Below are positions 1-10,828 of a stretch of DNA of 64,000 nt, one piece after another. The DNA comes from Odiellus spinosus. Taxonomy: Eukaryota > Arthropoda > Arachnida > Opiliones > Phalangiidae. The translations under genes and the position numbers were made by a program. The DNA is taken from contig OY987226.1 in assembly GCA_963920705.1 (NCBI GenBank), forward strand, positions 11,596,501 to 11,660,500, read 5' to 3'. The notes beneath the pieces are model-generated. The model was not told the DNA's origin, made no database searches, and worked only from the letters and a program-made list of their open reading frames with translations. The first letter of the stretch is position 1; every line of letters starts with the position of its first letter.

Positions 1-184
1 CCTGTATTTTACTTTTAAAAATTCGACACCAAGGCGAATGTTTCGTTAGCTGAAATCATATTTTAAAATAGTAGCATTTCCTGTTACCGTTATACCTTCT
101 TTAGGCGCGTTTAGTATTTTTTAGCCGAGATAGATTTACGTATAGTTGTTAAAGATCTTAAATTCTTTTAAACTTGGTGAAAAT

Positions 185-600
185 GGTTTAAGTGTCGAAT
201 TTTCACAGAAGGTGGAATACATAAGTGACCTTTATCTGACACGCGCGCGCGATGTGACGTCTTCATGTGCTGTGACAAATTTTCCGAGGGAAGTAGAATA
301 TAGTAGTGAAACGCTAGGGCGATGAGACTTCAGTGCCATGACGAATTTTCACATTAAGTAGAAAATAGTCTTATGCGAGGGCAGTGTGATGTCATATTGT
401 AATGATAATCTCCACAGGACATTGACACGCGTGCGCATAACGTGACCATCTTGTGCCATTTACAGAAAGGTGTCACGCGAGGGCAATGTGTACTCGTCTT
501 GTGTCATGACGTATCTCCACAGAATTTAGAACATTGTAGCACACAAAGCTAATATGACGTCATCTTGTGCCATGACGAATCATGTCATCAGACGTCCTCT
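185..600. repeat. Degenerate ~65-bp minisatellite, about 6 copies
   Basis: The phrase GACGTCATCTTGTGCCATGA and variants recurs near 257, 324, 389, 440, 488 and 555, followed each time by a form of AATTTTCACAGAA. Spacing is about 48-67 bp, so units have gained and lost sequence. Several units keep a TGACGTCA-like palindrome and a CGCGAGGGCAATG block. Divergence is high, so the array is old. Confidence 0.75.
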
Positions 601-2196
601 TGTTCAACCCACAATTACATCACCCTTACACATTAAAACCTTCGAAGGGGGCTATCAAGCTTATAATTTCCACTTTTAATAGTTGTTCTAAATATATCCT
701 TAACACGCCACGTATATTAAATAAAATTATCAATCTAGAAAACCATTTTTCACTTAGTCGAGGTCGGATTGTCAAACTAAGGCGTCACACCCATGATGGC
801 TAGAACCTTCTATTCAAGAAGGGTTCACATTTGTGGCCGAACCAGAGGCGGATTGATTCGCGATGTTAAAACCTCTTTGGGATAAGCTTATCCGTTTTGC
901 CTACCTCGTTGGTATTATTTTTCGATAAGCGGTTATTCATCATAACATGAACTGCCTATTTAAACTAACTCACTAATCCGTAAGAAGAATTAGTTTAGAC
1001 AGAATGAACCGTATTCCATTAGTTTTAATAATGTCTGGATGTAGAATAATGTCAAACGATAAAAAACCATAAAAATAATTAATTATTATAGCTAACTAAA
1101 ACATATATAAAGGGATGTTGAAATATTAGTCTTAGTGAAAATTAACTTCCGTTATCATGAATATGGTAAGAGGTTATAACGAAAATAAACAAAAGAACAA
1201 AAAGTCTATAGGATTTTCCCATATAAAACGCCTACTTAAAGACACGTGATATAACCAACCAATAAAAATACATTTCGATTGAGCAATCTTTTCCCGTGAA
1301 TATCTCGATTCTGAAGGCTCACGGCCTAGCATAGTTAGAACGAGGAAAAATTACATCTCTTCTCTCCGCGCCCGCAGACACGAACTATTTGTGCGCGTCT
1401 AGATACTACGTTCACTAAAATAAGATGGACCCAGTGACCGATTTTTGGCCATCTTAGAATAAACATATATTTTCACCACGAGCCTCTGAGTAAAAATGAG
1501 GGGTTCTAATAGATTTTAACTGAATGAGCCACTCGGAAAAGATGTCAAGCCACCAAAAGTAGTGCCCTAACTCCTTTTTAAAATTTAAATGGTACGGAAT
1601 CGATTTGACAAACATTTTAGCATATTTGAAATATCTCTGTGTAAATTGTCCCACCTCTGACCTTTAAACTCTTTTGAAGAGATTTTTTTAAGATGTTTGT
1701 TTGCATAAGGTTTGTTTTTGGAGGCCCATATTTAATTTTTTGCGAAAATACAGTCTTAATCTTAAGTAGGCTTCCCAGCCTGCTGTTGGCGCCACCACTG
1801 TTGGTGTAAAACCTGTACACTGATTAGGGAATTACTGATCTGATACAGCAGTTGGGAAAGTTAAATACGTACTCAGTTACGTAATCACTTTAATTGAGTC
1901 CGCTTGTACACCTATTACGTGATGATATCACCACAGATTTTTTACAGGACACGTCAATTGCAAAACCTAATTTTTCTATAAATTCATATGCTTTTCCTCC
2001 CCCTCCGCTAAAGAGGCATTGTTGTTCAAAATAATTTTTACTTTATCTTAAATCTAATCTATTTCAAAATTGAAGAAAAAATAATTATTTTTTAACAAAT
2101 AGTATTTTTCCACTAGTATAAAATATTAGGAACTGATTTTTTTCTCCTTTGATCACCACTTTAATTTAGAAACACTATCAGGAAATGAGGCATGAA

Positions 2197-2197
<1 letters not shown>
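601..2197. other. AT-rich non-coding, one L repeat
   Basis: Short open stretches on the minus strand (1454-1820) overlap each other in different frames and match no family I know. Apart from the L copy at 847-872 I see nothing. Confidence 0.6.
847..872 (+). repeat. L interspersed repeat copy
   Basis: It reads GGCGGATTGATTCGCGATG then TTAAAAC, in the orientation opposite to the copy at 43998-44036 (see there for the consensus). Confidence 0.6.

Positions 2198-2225
<28 letters not shown>
2198..2225. repeat. Homopolymer T28
   Basis: This is an uninterrupted run of about 28 T. No adjacent SINE body or target duplication was recognised. Confidence 0.95.
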
Positions 2226-2230
<5 letters not shown>

Positions 2231-5175
2231 TCGACGTCGTTCATGGCGCGAAGCTCGCGATGTATTTATGAGGAGGTCAAAATGAGTAATAGCCTTTTTT
2301 GAATAAGTACCCCGTTGTGTCGTTAAGTCGGGATTATCTACAAGGGAGGGAAGAGGGGGGAAGCTTAAGCTCCTTAATCACCTTCAGTGCGATCAAAACT
2401 CCCTCCTGTCAGGGTTTTTCTTTTCGCGGTATTAGGGCGACCGCGCGCGTTAAACCTACGTGACTCCCAACACGGCTTTAGTATTATTCGTTAAGCCTTG
2501 GCCGTGTATTGCTTTATACACCCAACAATGTACACTAAGCCTTTCTTCCCACGTTGCCGTTGCTGCCAAGATACGAAGTTCGTTTCCAAGACCTTCACCG
2601 TTTGCAGCGAGACGAAAGGTAATCAAAGTATCAAACGTATTTTGTGCTGGGAAAAACAATAGAGACCGAGGCTTATCGCGAAAATGCTTCAGGTACATTG
2701 ACTTCAAATTGTTTGATGAAATAAGGTCTCTAATGTTGTGTGTAAGAGACAGTAGGGTTAAAGGTTAAATTCTCTCGCTTCTTGAACCTCTTATCTCCTA
2801 CTTTCACCTTTGCGTTGGTTTTTAAAGAGAGCTCTTTGTAAGTAAATACAATGATTTCCAGTCTTATTTGCACGGTTTTATTATTTGAAACCAGTGAAGG
2901 AGGTATAGATATAATAGGGTTGTATTTGTATAGAATCTTGGGCTGTTGTAGGCAAAGTACAAGCAACTAATGGCTCTATATTTGATAAACATAACTTTAA
3001 ATTTCCGTACTCGTTGCTTTCTTAGTAATTTCTAATTGTTGTGGTTGTGTAATATCTGGTTCTTTCTAGGCTTCCATTGGTTTTTATCGTGAACATACAA
3101 TATCTGTTCACGAACTAACGATAAATAATAAGAGAAACCGCATTCACAATAGACACTTTGAAACCTTATTTAATAATTTTAGTAAGGTCAAATTGTAAAA
3201 TTTTGAGGTCAACTGCAAATATCATATCTCAAAATATGTAATTATTATTATCTTTAAAAGTTAATTTGAAGATTCAAAACGATTTCAAAAGTAGTGTGAA
3301 CGTAGCTATAGTCTACAAAGACTCTACAAGGATTCTAGCTTTTAAATCTATTCAGCTTTGGTCTGTGGATGTCCTATATATATATAGAGATCTGGTACGT
3401 AATTGGGCAAGGTTGATGCTCCACGCACTCACCGCCGTACTAAGTAGAAGTTTGCTATGGTAGACTCAATATACGAGTTAAGTTTGTGCTCGTAATATCA
3501 TCAAGATAGCGGTCGAGAAAAAAACCACTAGGTTGAATAACTTGGATATGTAATCGCTACCAGGCAGAAATACTGATATGTTTTGAACCACTATATACCC
3601 GCGTGTTGTCTGTAGTCAGTTTCACTTCCAGTTTACGTGTACAAAATTACTCTATGGTTTGTTGACTGACAGGTAAAGAGAGTTCCAACTCGAGGTGGAA
3701 TTCACTATATTAGCACGTCATCATGATGTTTAGTAAAGGTATTTTTAAAATAGTAAAAATGTGCGAATATGGGGTTAATAATTCATAAATTTGAATTAAT
3801 AAAAAAATATAAGGGACCTCCCATTTTAACCCGACGTTACTATATTCCCCAAGTGCTCTGTGTAAATTTTCCTTCAACAATTTAAAAAATTAATTTCCTC
3901 TGATTTAGTTCAATTTATTTAGTAATGACGTAAGTAGACAATTTGAATGAAGCCTAAAGAGGAGTAGAACTCCCAGTTCAGTAAAAATGTAGCCCACTCT
4001 CTTATATCATCTAATCTCGATAGTAAAAATATAGCGGCATTAAACTGCATGATACTTCGTAGTATTCACTTATTGTCCCCACTAAAAAAATTCATTTGTA
4101 AAACTACTCTCCTCTCGTGATGTGGGGATTTGTTCATTCAGAAAAAAATCTAAACTCAACCTCGTGAGTTTTACCATAGAGACTTCAAAGGAGTGGCAAG
4201 TGCGGGGTAAATTTGTTGCTCTTTAGTTTTTTTAGCTTATGTCTTCATACGCAAAGTTCAGAGAAACTTCCGGTTCTGTTTGTATCAAACTAACCGGAAA
4301 CTCTTGTGTACTAATCTTTTGGAGCAACGTCTTTATTCACGCTTTTAAAGCGGGGAAACGGGCACTCCTTTTCATTATTCTCTATGGTTTTACGTGCTCT
4401 AAAACTATGCAAGCGCTGGCGTCACGAAAATTGTGATCATGCCATTTTGGGTACTTAGGTTTTTATTTACTTATGTATACCTAAGTAATATATGCTTACG
4501 CCTGATTTAATTTGAGCGTTAAAATGGGAATTTGTAAAATGTTAAATTTAATTTAGTTTGTGTTATTTTTACTATTTATTATATATTTAATTATTTTCCA
4601 ACTAAATACAAAAGTTAATTACTTCTGGTAAATATTTAAATGTTTGCCATTTTATATACGTTTAACAGAATTGATCTGTTACAGTTTTAGGAAGGGTTTT
4701 AGAATAACAGTTTAATGTTAAAGTGAAGCTGTCACCTATATCTCAAGCGCAATCCAAATAGTAAATTTACGCTGGTATATATATTACTTTTTTTTGGAGA
4801 ACCTTCGAAACATGAGTTAGGTCGTGTACAAATCCAGAATAAATTCGTTCAAATAATATGTCACGTAAAATTGTTGGGTAAAATATGTTATTTCAGAATG
4901 GTCTTTTAAAGGGACTGTGCCACATTATATTTGGAGCACAAAAATCGAATTTAAATTTACTACAAATTCTATACATTTGATGACATTTTGCGTTTATGCT
5001 AATAGTGAAAAATCAAAAGTGATAACTTTTAATTTTGTGACGCGCCTGACTAAAACAATTGAAATAATAACCAAATAATCCCTGCGAAAATCACCTGATC
5101 ATATTTTTGGAGACTTGATCAAGTTCCATTAAGAAAGGGTCAACTATTATATTTTTCAAATCTTCTTGATCACAA
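2226..5175. other. AT-rich non-coding
   Basis: At 2456-2768 both strands stay open over a locally GC-richer stretch (83 and 102 codons), but neither translation has recognisable motifs and there are no convincing splice sites in frame. A weak fragment resembling the M element end (GAGACTTCAAAGGAG) lies at 4181-4195. Nothing else stands out. Confidence 0.55.
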
Positions 5176-5212
5176 TTTGATCAACATTTTGTAACCCAAA
5201 TGTTGATCCAAA
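5176..5212. repeat. Imperfect hairpin around TTGATCAACATTT
   Basis: TTTGATCAACATTTTG is followed after a four-base loop by CCAAATGTTGATCCAA, which pairs with it except for small bulges. The flanks (5100-5400) are rich in further TGATCA and TTGATC words, suggesting a decayed fold-back element. Confidence 0.6.
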
Positions 5213-5494
5213 GTATTGCGATTGAATTTGGATATGTCATATTTGGCCAAAACAATATGACCAGAGTTTGATCTATACTGTTTTAATGAAACATTGATAT
5301 CCATATTATCAAAGAAGATATGATTACAGTTGGTTCCTTATCTTTTGGATAGCATAAAGTGGAACAAATCCAATCACACTTTGATAATTTGATTCGTGTT
5401 TTTACCCAACTTGAATTTTGACGTCACATTATTGTATAACATTTCTCAAGATCTTAGCGGTTGATTGAGGGGTCAGACAATCTTGAATTCGCTT

Positions 5495-5615
5495 TACACC
5501 CGAATTCAGCTTTGACAGTGCATCGAGTTCGAACTCTTATGAACTCTGAGTTCAGCTTTGATAGTGCAAAGAGTTCAAAAATTCTGTACACATGAGTTCG
5601 CGAGTGTCACCCCTT
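5495..5615 (+). repeat. E repeat, 46-bp units (orientation 1)
   Basis: Units contain TTCAGCTTTGACAGTGCA and the 12-bp palindrome GAGTTCGAACTC, then CTTATGAACTCTGAG. About two units are present. The same units lie in reverse complement at 55345-55505, 50 kb away. Both copies share the outer edge TGTACA(C)..GAGTTC..GAGTGTC. Confidence 0.8.
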
Positions 5616-6495
5616 GGGGAAGTATCGATATTTTGTCCTTAGCACATTAATAATAGTGTATTCGTACAATTATAAATTTTAAAACAATCGTGTATACTAT
5701 CGCTTTGCAATTGGCTTGTATATTGTATAACGCCGATATCAATCATTTCTTTAATCCAAATTTTATTCCAAATTGACCTTGAACTACGGACCCGGTGGTC
5801 TAACCTTAAACCCTTCCACAAACACGTAATGGTCCATAGCAGAGTAGCCTTAAATCTATTAGCCAATCAATCGTCTACGCTGCTGTTCGAGATAAATTTT
5901 CAAATTTTATTTTTTTCCCTATGAAGTGTAACATACGTATTAATCCATCGAAGCTTTCGTTACATTGCAAACTATTTTTCGACAAAACGTAGTTTTGAGC
6001 TAACGCTTCGGAATACTACTTAAATCGTCGTGCTTTCTGGGCCGAGATCTTGGGCACCCAAATTCCCTTACCGTCGTTTGGTCAGTTTTGTCAAAGCTAT
6101 ATTCGGATGAAAGGACTGACCCCTTCTTCACCCTTTCCCCCCTGACGATGCACAAGTGGGTATCATTTTTCATTGGTCGGTGATGGCGCTTATTCCCTCC
6201 GACCTCTTTTATTTGGCTTTCCTGTAGAAACCAATATAATAGCTCGTCGTTTCCTGCCTACCCTTTTATACTTCGATATCCCAGATTGCGTTGGCATTCC
6301 AGGAGTAATTTAGCCCTCCCCCTTTACCGTATAGATGCCTTTACTCTCTCTTCTTTTATTGATATCAATGGGAATCCATGTCCCATCTTCCTCCATCGCA
6401 TCCGCTGTTCTTCTATATCTTCTAAGTCCCGCAAAGAATGAGCGTGTAAACTACGTTAGTCGTCTCCATCTGTAAAGGGATACTGAAATCATTAA
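5616..6495. other. Non-coding, one L repeat; pyrimidine-rich 6110-6420
   Basis: The stretch 6000-6420 is less AT-rich than its surroundings and has C/T-rich runs on the + strand. No reading frame is sustained through it. Apart from the L copy at 5930-5972 nothing is identified. Confidence 0.55.
5930..5972 (-). repeat. L interspersed repeat copy
   Basis: It reads GTATTAATCCATCGAAGCTT then TCGTTACATTGCAAACT, matching the L consensus and extending it with the TTGCAAACT word also seen at 37515-37567. Confidence 0.7.
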
Positions 6496-6920
6496 ATGGA
6501 GAATGCAACCTAACAACAAGTCAATCGATTCCTTATCGTTTAAATAGGCCTGATCCAACAGTAAAAAAAAATTACAAACAAATATTAAACTAAGAAATAA
6601 ATTTAAAACTTATCATCAAAATAGGCTTAGCTGGATTCGTGGAGATATCCTGAACTTCCCGTATAAGGAGTAGCGACCAATGGCATTGATCATGGAGATC
6701 CTACATTCCCCATATTAGAGCCATCGATCAATGTCATTGGTCACTAGTCCTTATATGGGGAGTACAGGTGATCTCCATGAATCCAGCTAAGCCTATTTTG
6801 ATGCTAAGTTTTAAATTTATTTCTAGTTTAATATTTGTTTTTCAATTTTTTACTGTTGGATTAGGCCTATTTAAACGATAAGGAATCGGTAAATCACCTG
6901 TTTTTGGTTGCATTCACCCT
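6496..6920. mobile_element. TTAA-flanked palindromic MITE, family A subfamily I
   Basis: This is a 425-bp non-autonomous element with very long inverted arms of about 180 bp. The outer end reads ATGGAGAATGCAACC (consensus AGGGAGAATGCAACC). Arms contain ATCGATTCCTTATCGTTTAA, AATATTAAACTAGAAATAAA and AGGCTTAGCTGGATTC, all mirrored on the right. The flanks are TTAA (6492-6495) and TCAA (6921-6924), i.e. a decayed TTAA duplication. The core shares a CATTGATCATGGAGATCC block with the 38234 copy. There is no transposase frame. Confidence 0.92.
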
Positions 6921-6924
6921 TCAA

Positions 6925-8071
6925 TCATCTTCCTATAGTTATAGTTGATGTAAATTATTCTACACGAAACACAATTAAAGAATGCAGTGATTTTTCTTTC
7001 GATATTAAGCATATCGATTGAGCTTTTTAAAATTTAAAAAAAGATTTCAAAAATAACCTAACGTCTTTATTACGGTTTTAATAACACAATATATGATCTT
7101 TCAATTTAAATTCAGGCTCCCTATATATACTTACTCACGAAAGTAGGCTTAACAGGGATCAATGATATCTCGGCATAATGAATCAGTATTTCGTTAGAGA
7201 TAAGGTTCTTCGGAATGAGTTAGTACATAAAAAATACAATCAAAGATCAAGTGTTAACTTTTCTATTACTTATTTTCATCGTGAATTGTATTTTATTTTA
7301 TTTTATTACTTTGAGGAAAATAAGTAAACTTGGGAGTCTTGGACAGACTACGAGACTGCTCTTACTAACTCGTTGTTGTTATTGAGTGATCTAATCCATT
7401 TCCAGAGCTATAAAATAGTCTCTCGGACCCAACCTCTGCTATTTTGAGATAGGAATGATTTTTGCCCAACCCCCTCCAACTATTTCTCTCTCTCTCTCTC
7501 TCTCCTCTTTCACTCTCATCCTCTGGCAAAGTCCTCTTCTATGGATATACAGTCTTGATACGCTTATTGCATCACTGTCGCTCAATTGACCAAAGTATCC
7601 GCTTGTAAAAGTGTAATTGATCGTAAGGTCTCTTGGACAAACCCGTCGCGATTCCCATATAATAATGCTATATAGAGAGTATGAGAAAATCTTGTCACGT
7701 GGCAAATGCTTTGTGAAGGTATTTACGCGTAGGTTCGATTTCTCCTATGCGATTGCATGGTCATACAGAAATATTGCTGTTGGGAAAAATTGCCGTCAAT
7801 TATACCAAATTTGTTTTTGGGGCGCAATAATTTGTAATTCATTAAATTTTTTAATGAGGATAATTATTCAATTAACACCGAAAGTTATATTTTACTGTGA
7901 GTTTTACCAATTTAGAAGATTACGGTAACTTTATAACTCTACCTAAATTACTAAAATAAGGGCAATTATAGTAGCCTAAATTTACGAAACACGATTTTTC
8001 AGAGTAAAACCTCAATTTGTTTTAAAAAATCCCAAAAATCCCCCGATTGTCCATGAAAGATAATTAACTTT
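6925..8071. other. Non-coding intron 3' portion with a CT microsatellite
   Basis: It contains the CT run at 7485-7504. Open stretches of 88 codons (minus, 7439-7705) and 103 codons (plus, 7617-7928) overlap each other antisense and look fortuitous. Confidence 0.6.
7485..7504. repeat. (TC)10 microsatellite
   Basis: Uninterrupted TC dinucleotides, continuing as CTC-rich sequence. Confidence 0.95.
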
Positions 8072-8099
8072 TCTTGGTTTTTTTTCCGTTTTTCCTTAG
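8072..8099 (+). other. 3' splice acceptor of the receptor exon
   Basis: A T-rich tract with runs of T and a few C ends in TTCCTTAG at 8092-8099. Cutting after AG at 8098-8099 opens the exon in phase 0 with GAT (Asp) of the conserved DFT motif, so both the signal and the protein alignment support the site. Confidence 0.88.
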
Positions 8100-8326
8100 G
8101 ATTTCACGATGGATTTTTACTTTCGTCAGTCGTGGAAAGACGACCGGTTAAATTTCGAGAAGAGACCGGGTTTTGAGAGCTTAACGGTGGGAGCCGAGGT
8201 GGCCGATCGTATCTGGGTTCCTGACACTTTCTTCGCCAACGAAAAGACCGCGTACATCCATTTCGCCACAACCTTAAACACCTTCCTCAGGATCAAGTAC
8301 GATGGACAAGTCTTTAGGAGTATTCG
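8100..8326 (+). CDS. Internal exon of a Cys-loop ligand-gated anion channel (GABA receptor, RDL/GRD-like)
   Basis: This exon encodes 75 full codons plus two bases of an Arg codon. They form the middle of the extracellular ligand-binding domain of a pentameric Cys-loop receptor, a plasma-membrane chloride channel of neurons or muscle. Seen in the translation: [12 protein letters not shown] at residues 1-12, which is the loop D strand with the FxR pair that contacts GABA in this family; KRPG at 21-24; WVPDTFF at 39-45 (loop A); NEK at 47-49; ATT at 56-58; and RSIR at 73-76 (loop E strand). The KRPGxExLxVG stretch and NEKxxYxHxATT favour RDL/GRD-type GABA subunits over GluCl or glycine receptors, but the subtype is inference. 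The length of 227 bp and the phase (0 in, 2 out) resemble the conserved ~221-bp exon 4 of animal GABA-A genes. There is no stop or frameshift. The ATG at 8109 is an internal Met, not a start. The Cys-loop and membrane segments are outside this exon. Confidence 0.93.
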
Positions 8327-8332
8327 GTAAGT
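8327..8332 (+). other. 5' splice donor of the receptor exon
   Basis: GTAAGT directly follows ...ATTCG. It is a consensus donor. It splits the Arg codon of the conserved RSIR motif after the second base, the position where GABA-A family genes usually carry an intron. Confidence 0.9.
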
Positions 8333-9014
8333 CCTCAATTAATTTATACCGTTGCTTATAGACGTATTTATTTCTATTGGAAATAATCAGTTGAAACAGT
8401 ACAGTATATTTATTTAGAATGAGTCGAGTTGACTCAAATCTTAAGTTTATGACAAATCTAACCAATAGAATTCATTCTTGAATATGTCAAATATTCCCAG
8501 AATCCAGAACAGGATCTTTACCTTGTCTATATGCTTAATGCCAAACTATATCGATTTGGTAACACGTTAAATATATACAGTGAATTTATATACCTCGCTT
8601 TTTCGATACCACTGGCAATAAGCTAGTGTATGTATTCTCTCGTTAATGGCAACCTGGGGTTATACTAATTACTCTAGTAATTACGCAACAATCTCTTAAG
8701 GCACATACGTTATACCCGAAAATCGAACCCATTAATTATGTTTATGATACGCTATATTCCCAGTACTGAATAATGTCAGCCATTCGGATAATTGGTTTTC
8801 TACATTCAGTCCTCTAATATGGCCCAGAGGCTTAACTTGACATTCATGTTGTTCAAACAACTCGTTACGTTTGTGTATCAAACTTGCGTGTAAACTACGT
8901 TAGCTAATGGAGAATACAGTGTCATTGTGTAATAGTGACATTATCTTACTGCAATATGTGAATTATAATCACTTCACATGCCAGAAGGCCATTCTGATTT
9001 TTGACCATGAGCTA
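8333..9014. other. Start of downstream intron, nothing identified
   Basis: AT-rich DNA without recognisable repeats or sustained frames. Confidence 0.6.
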
Positions 9015-9870
9015 TACATTAAATTATGAGATCACACTGTTTTAGAATGCTTTAATCGACGTTACGCTGTTTTAATTACGATATGGGATCATTTAAATAA
9101 TGGGGTCACGCTGTTTTAATTAATTTAAGGCATCATTTAAATAATGACGCCACGCCTTTTTAATTACGTCATGGGATGCTTTAAATGACGTTTCGCTGTT
9201 TTAATACGTTGGGATCATTTAAATAATGACATCAGGCTGTTTTAATTACGTCATGGGATGCTTTAAATGACGTTTCGCTGTTTTAATACGTTGTGATCAT
9301 TTGAATAATGATGTCACTCTGTTTTAATTACTTTATGGGATGTTTTAAACGACGTTACTGTTTTAATTACATTATGGGATCATTTAAATGATTTCACGCT
9401 GTTTTAACTACGTCATGTGATCATTTAAATAATGACATCAGGCTGTTTTAATTACGTCATGGGATGCTTTAAATGACGTTTCGCTGTTTTAATACGTTGT
9501 GATCATTTGAATAATGATGTCACTCTGTTTTAATTACTTTATGGGATGTTTTAAACGACGTTACACTGTTTTAATTACATTATGGGATCATTTAAATGAT
9601 TTCACGCTGTTTTAACTACGTCATGTGATCATTTAAATAATGGCATAAGGCTGTTTTAATTCATGGGATCATTTAAATTATAACGTCTCTCTGGTTTAGT
9701 TTTGTCTTATAATGATGTCATAAATGCTTGAAATAATGACGTTACGCCATTTTTATTAATTCATGGGATGGTTAAATAATAATAATAGTACGCAACGTCA
9801 CACTGTTGCATTATGAGTAAATAATAACATGAATATGATTCAATTACGTCAAGTAATTTACCAATAAGTT
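9015..9870. repeat. ~41-bp satellite with a ~207-bp higher-order repeat
   Basis: About 19 units carry CTGTTTTAATTACGTCATGG followed by GATCATTTAAATAATGACGTCACG or shortened forms. Distinct variants recur in order: the AGGCTGT unit appears at 9234, 9440 and 9648, i.e. 206 and 208 bp apart, with five basic units in each period. The 9234-9440 and 9440-9648 blocks are nearly identical, while the edges (before ~9180 and after ~9680) are degenerate. Many units carry CRE-like TGACGTCA words, probably just part of the repeat. Confidence 0.9.
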
Positions 9871-10828
9871 TTATTTTATAGTTTTCCTCCAAATATACAA
9901 TGAAATGTAATTAGATTCGATATATAAGGTTATCTTTTGATGACGTTAGAACTTTTATTTAAATTACTTTATTACAACCCCTTCCTCTATGCTCTAACGA
10001 TAAAAAGCTGTTAAATATTTATTAATAATTATAATTTAACCTTAGTAAAATCTAGCTGTTTTATTTTTTTTCTGTCCCCAAACGCGAAGAAAACTTTGAT
10101 TTCGCAATATTTTATTCATGAGTTGGTCGCTCTCGTGCAACTTGAACTTTTGCCCTTTCGGATACGATACCTATCTCTCTCTCTATCTTGCTAAATTTAT
10201 TTATAAACTAATTGAGTTTAAACTCTTAAGAATAAACACGAGTGCCGCGCTATCGGCCTACGCGCGAGTTTAAAATCCTTTCGTAAAAAGGCTTTTACTG
10301 ATAGCTCCGAATTAATGTATAAGAAGCCCGAACTCAAATTTTGTAGCTTTAACGAAATATATGGGGGAAAGGGTTGAGAGAAGTTTGCGTATACCATTCC
10401 CTCGTTAATTTCGTTACGAGAAGCTCTAGTCTTCAAAGAGACTTCCAAAAATTGTTGATTTAACAAATTTTAAACGCGATATTAAAACTCTTTTAAAATG
10501 GTTGTATTTAAAAAATTGTAAAGAGGCAATCTAGTATTTTAAAGTGGCTTTTAGACTATAGTTGTTTAAGCTTAGCATATTTCACTAGTGTTTGATTGAC
10601 ATAAAATTTCAAATTACTACGATTAGGCTTATTTCGCGACTTGAATGCACTCCAATTCCAATTTGACCTAGCGATTTTATTTTTTAAATAATTTTAAAAG
10701 TCAGAACTTAGTATTTTAGTTGAATCTAAAATACAAACTTCATTTTTAAATGTATCTTATGTTTACATTAGTATAATCTACAATTAAATTTAGAGTTAGC
10801 GGTTCCGCTTTTAAATGCGTCTACAATT
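9871..10828. other. AT-rich non-coding
   Basis: An 82-codon minus-strand open stretch (10218-10466) has no recognisable features. Near 10620-10820, words such as ATTAGGCTTA and CCAATT look like very diverged relatives of the following array. Confidence 0.55.

Larger units (their letters stand above)
1..8099 (+). other. Probable intron upstream of the receptor exon (open to window start)
   Basis: The preceding exon in GABA-A-type genes is short (about 68 bp) and should end in phase 0 just before the DFT motif. I did not find it. It may lie outside the window or be too short to see. The interval contains minisatellite, E and L repeats and one MITE. Confidence 0.5.

Noticed and set aside
2456-2768. 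Overlapping open stretches on both strands in a GC-richer patch
   Set aside because: Both strands being open at once is explained by local base composition; neither translation resembles a known family.
8105-8111. ATG at 8109 as a translation start
   Set aside because: It is the Met of the DFTMDF motif in the middle of the ligand-binding domain; the frame is open upstream to a good splice acceptor at 8099.
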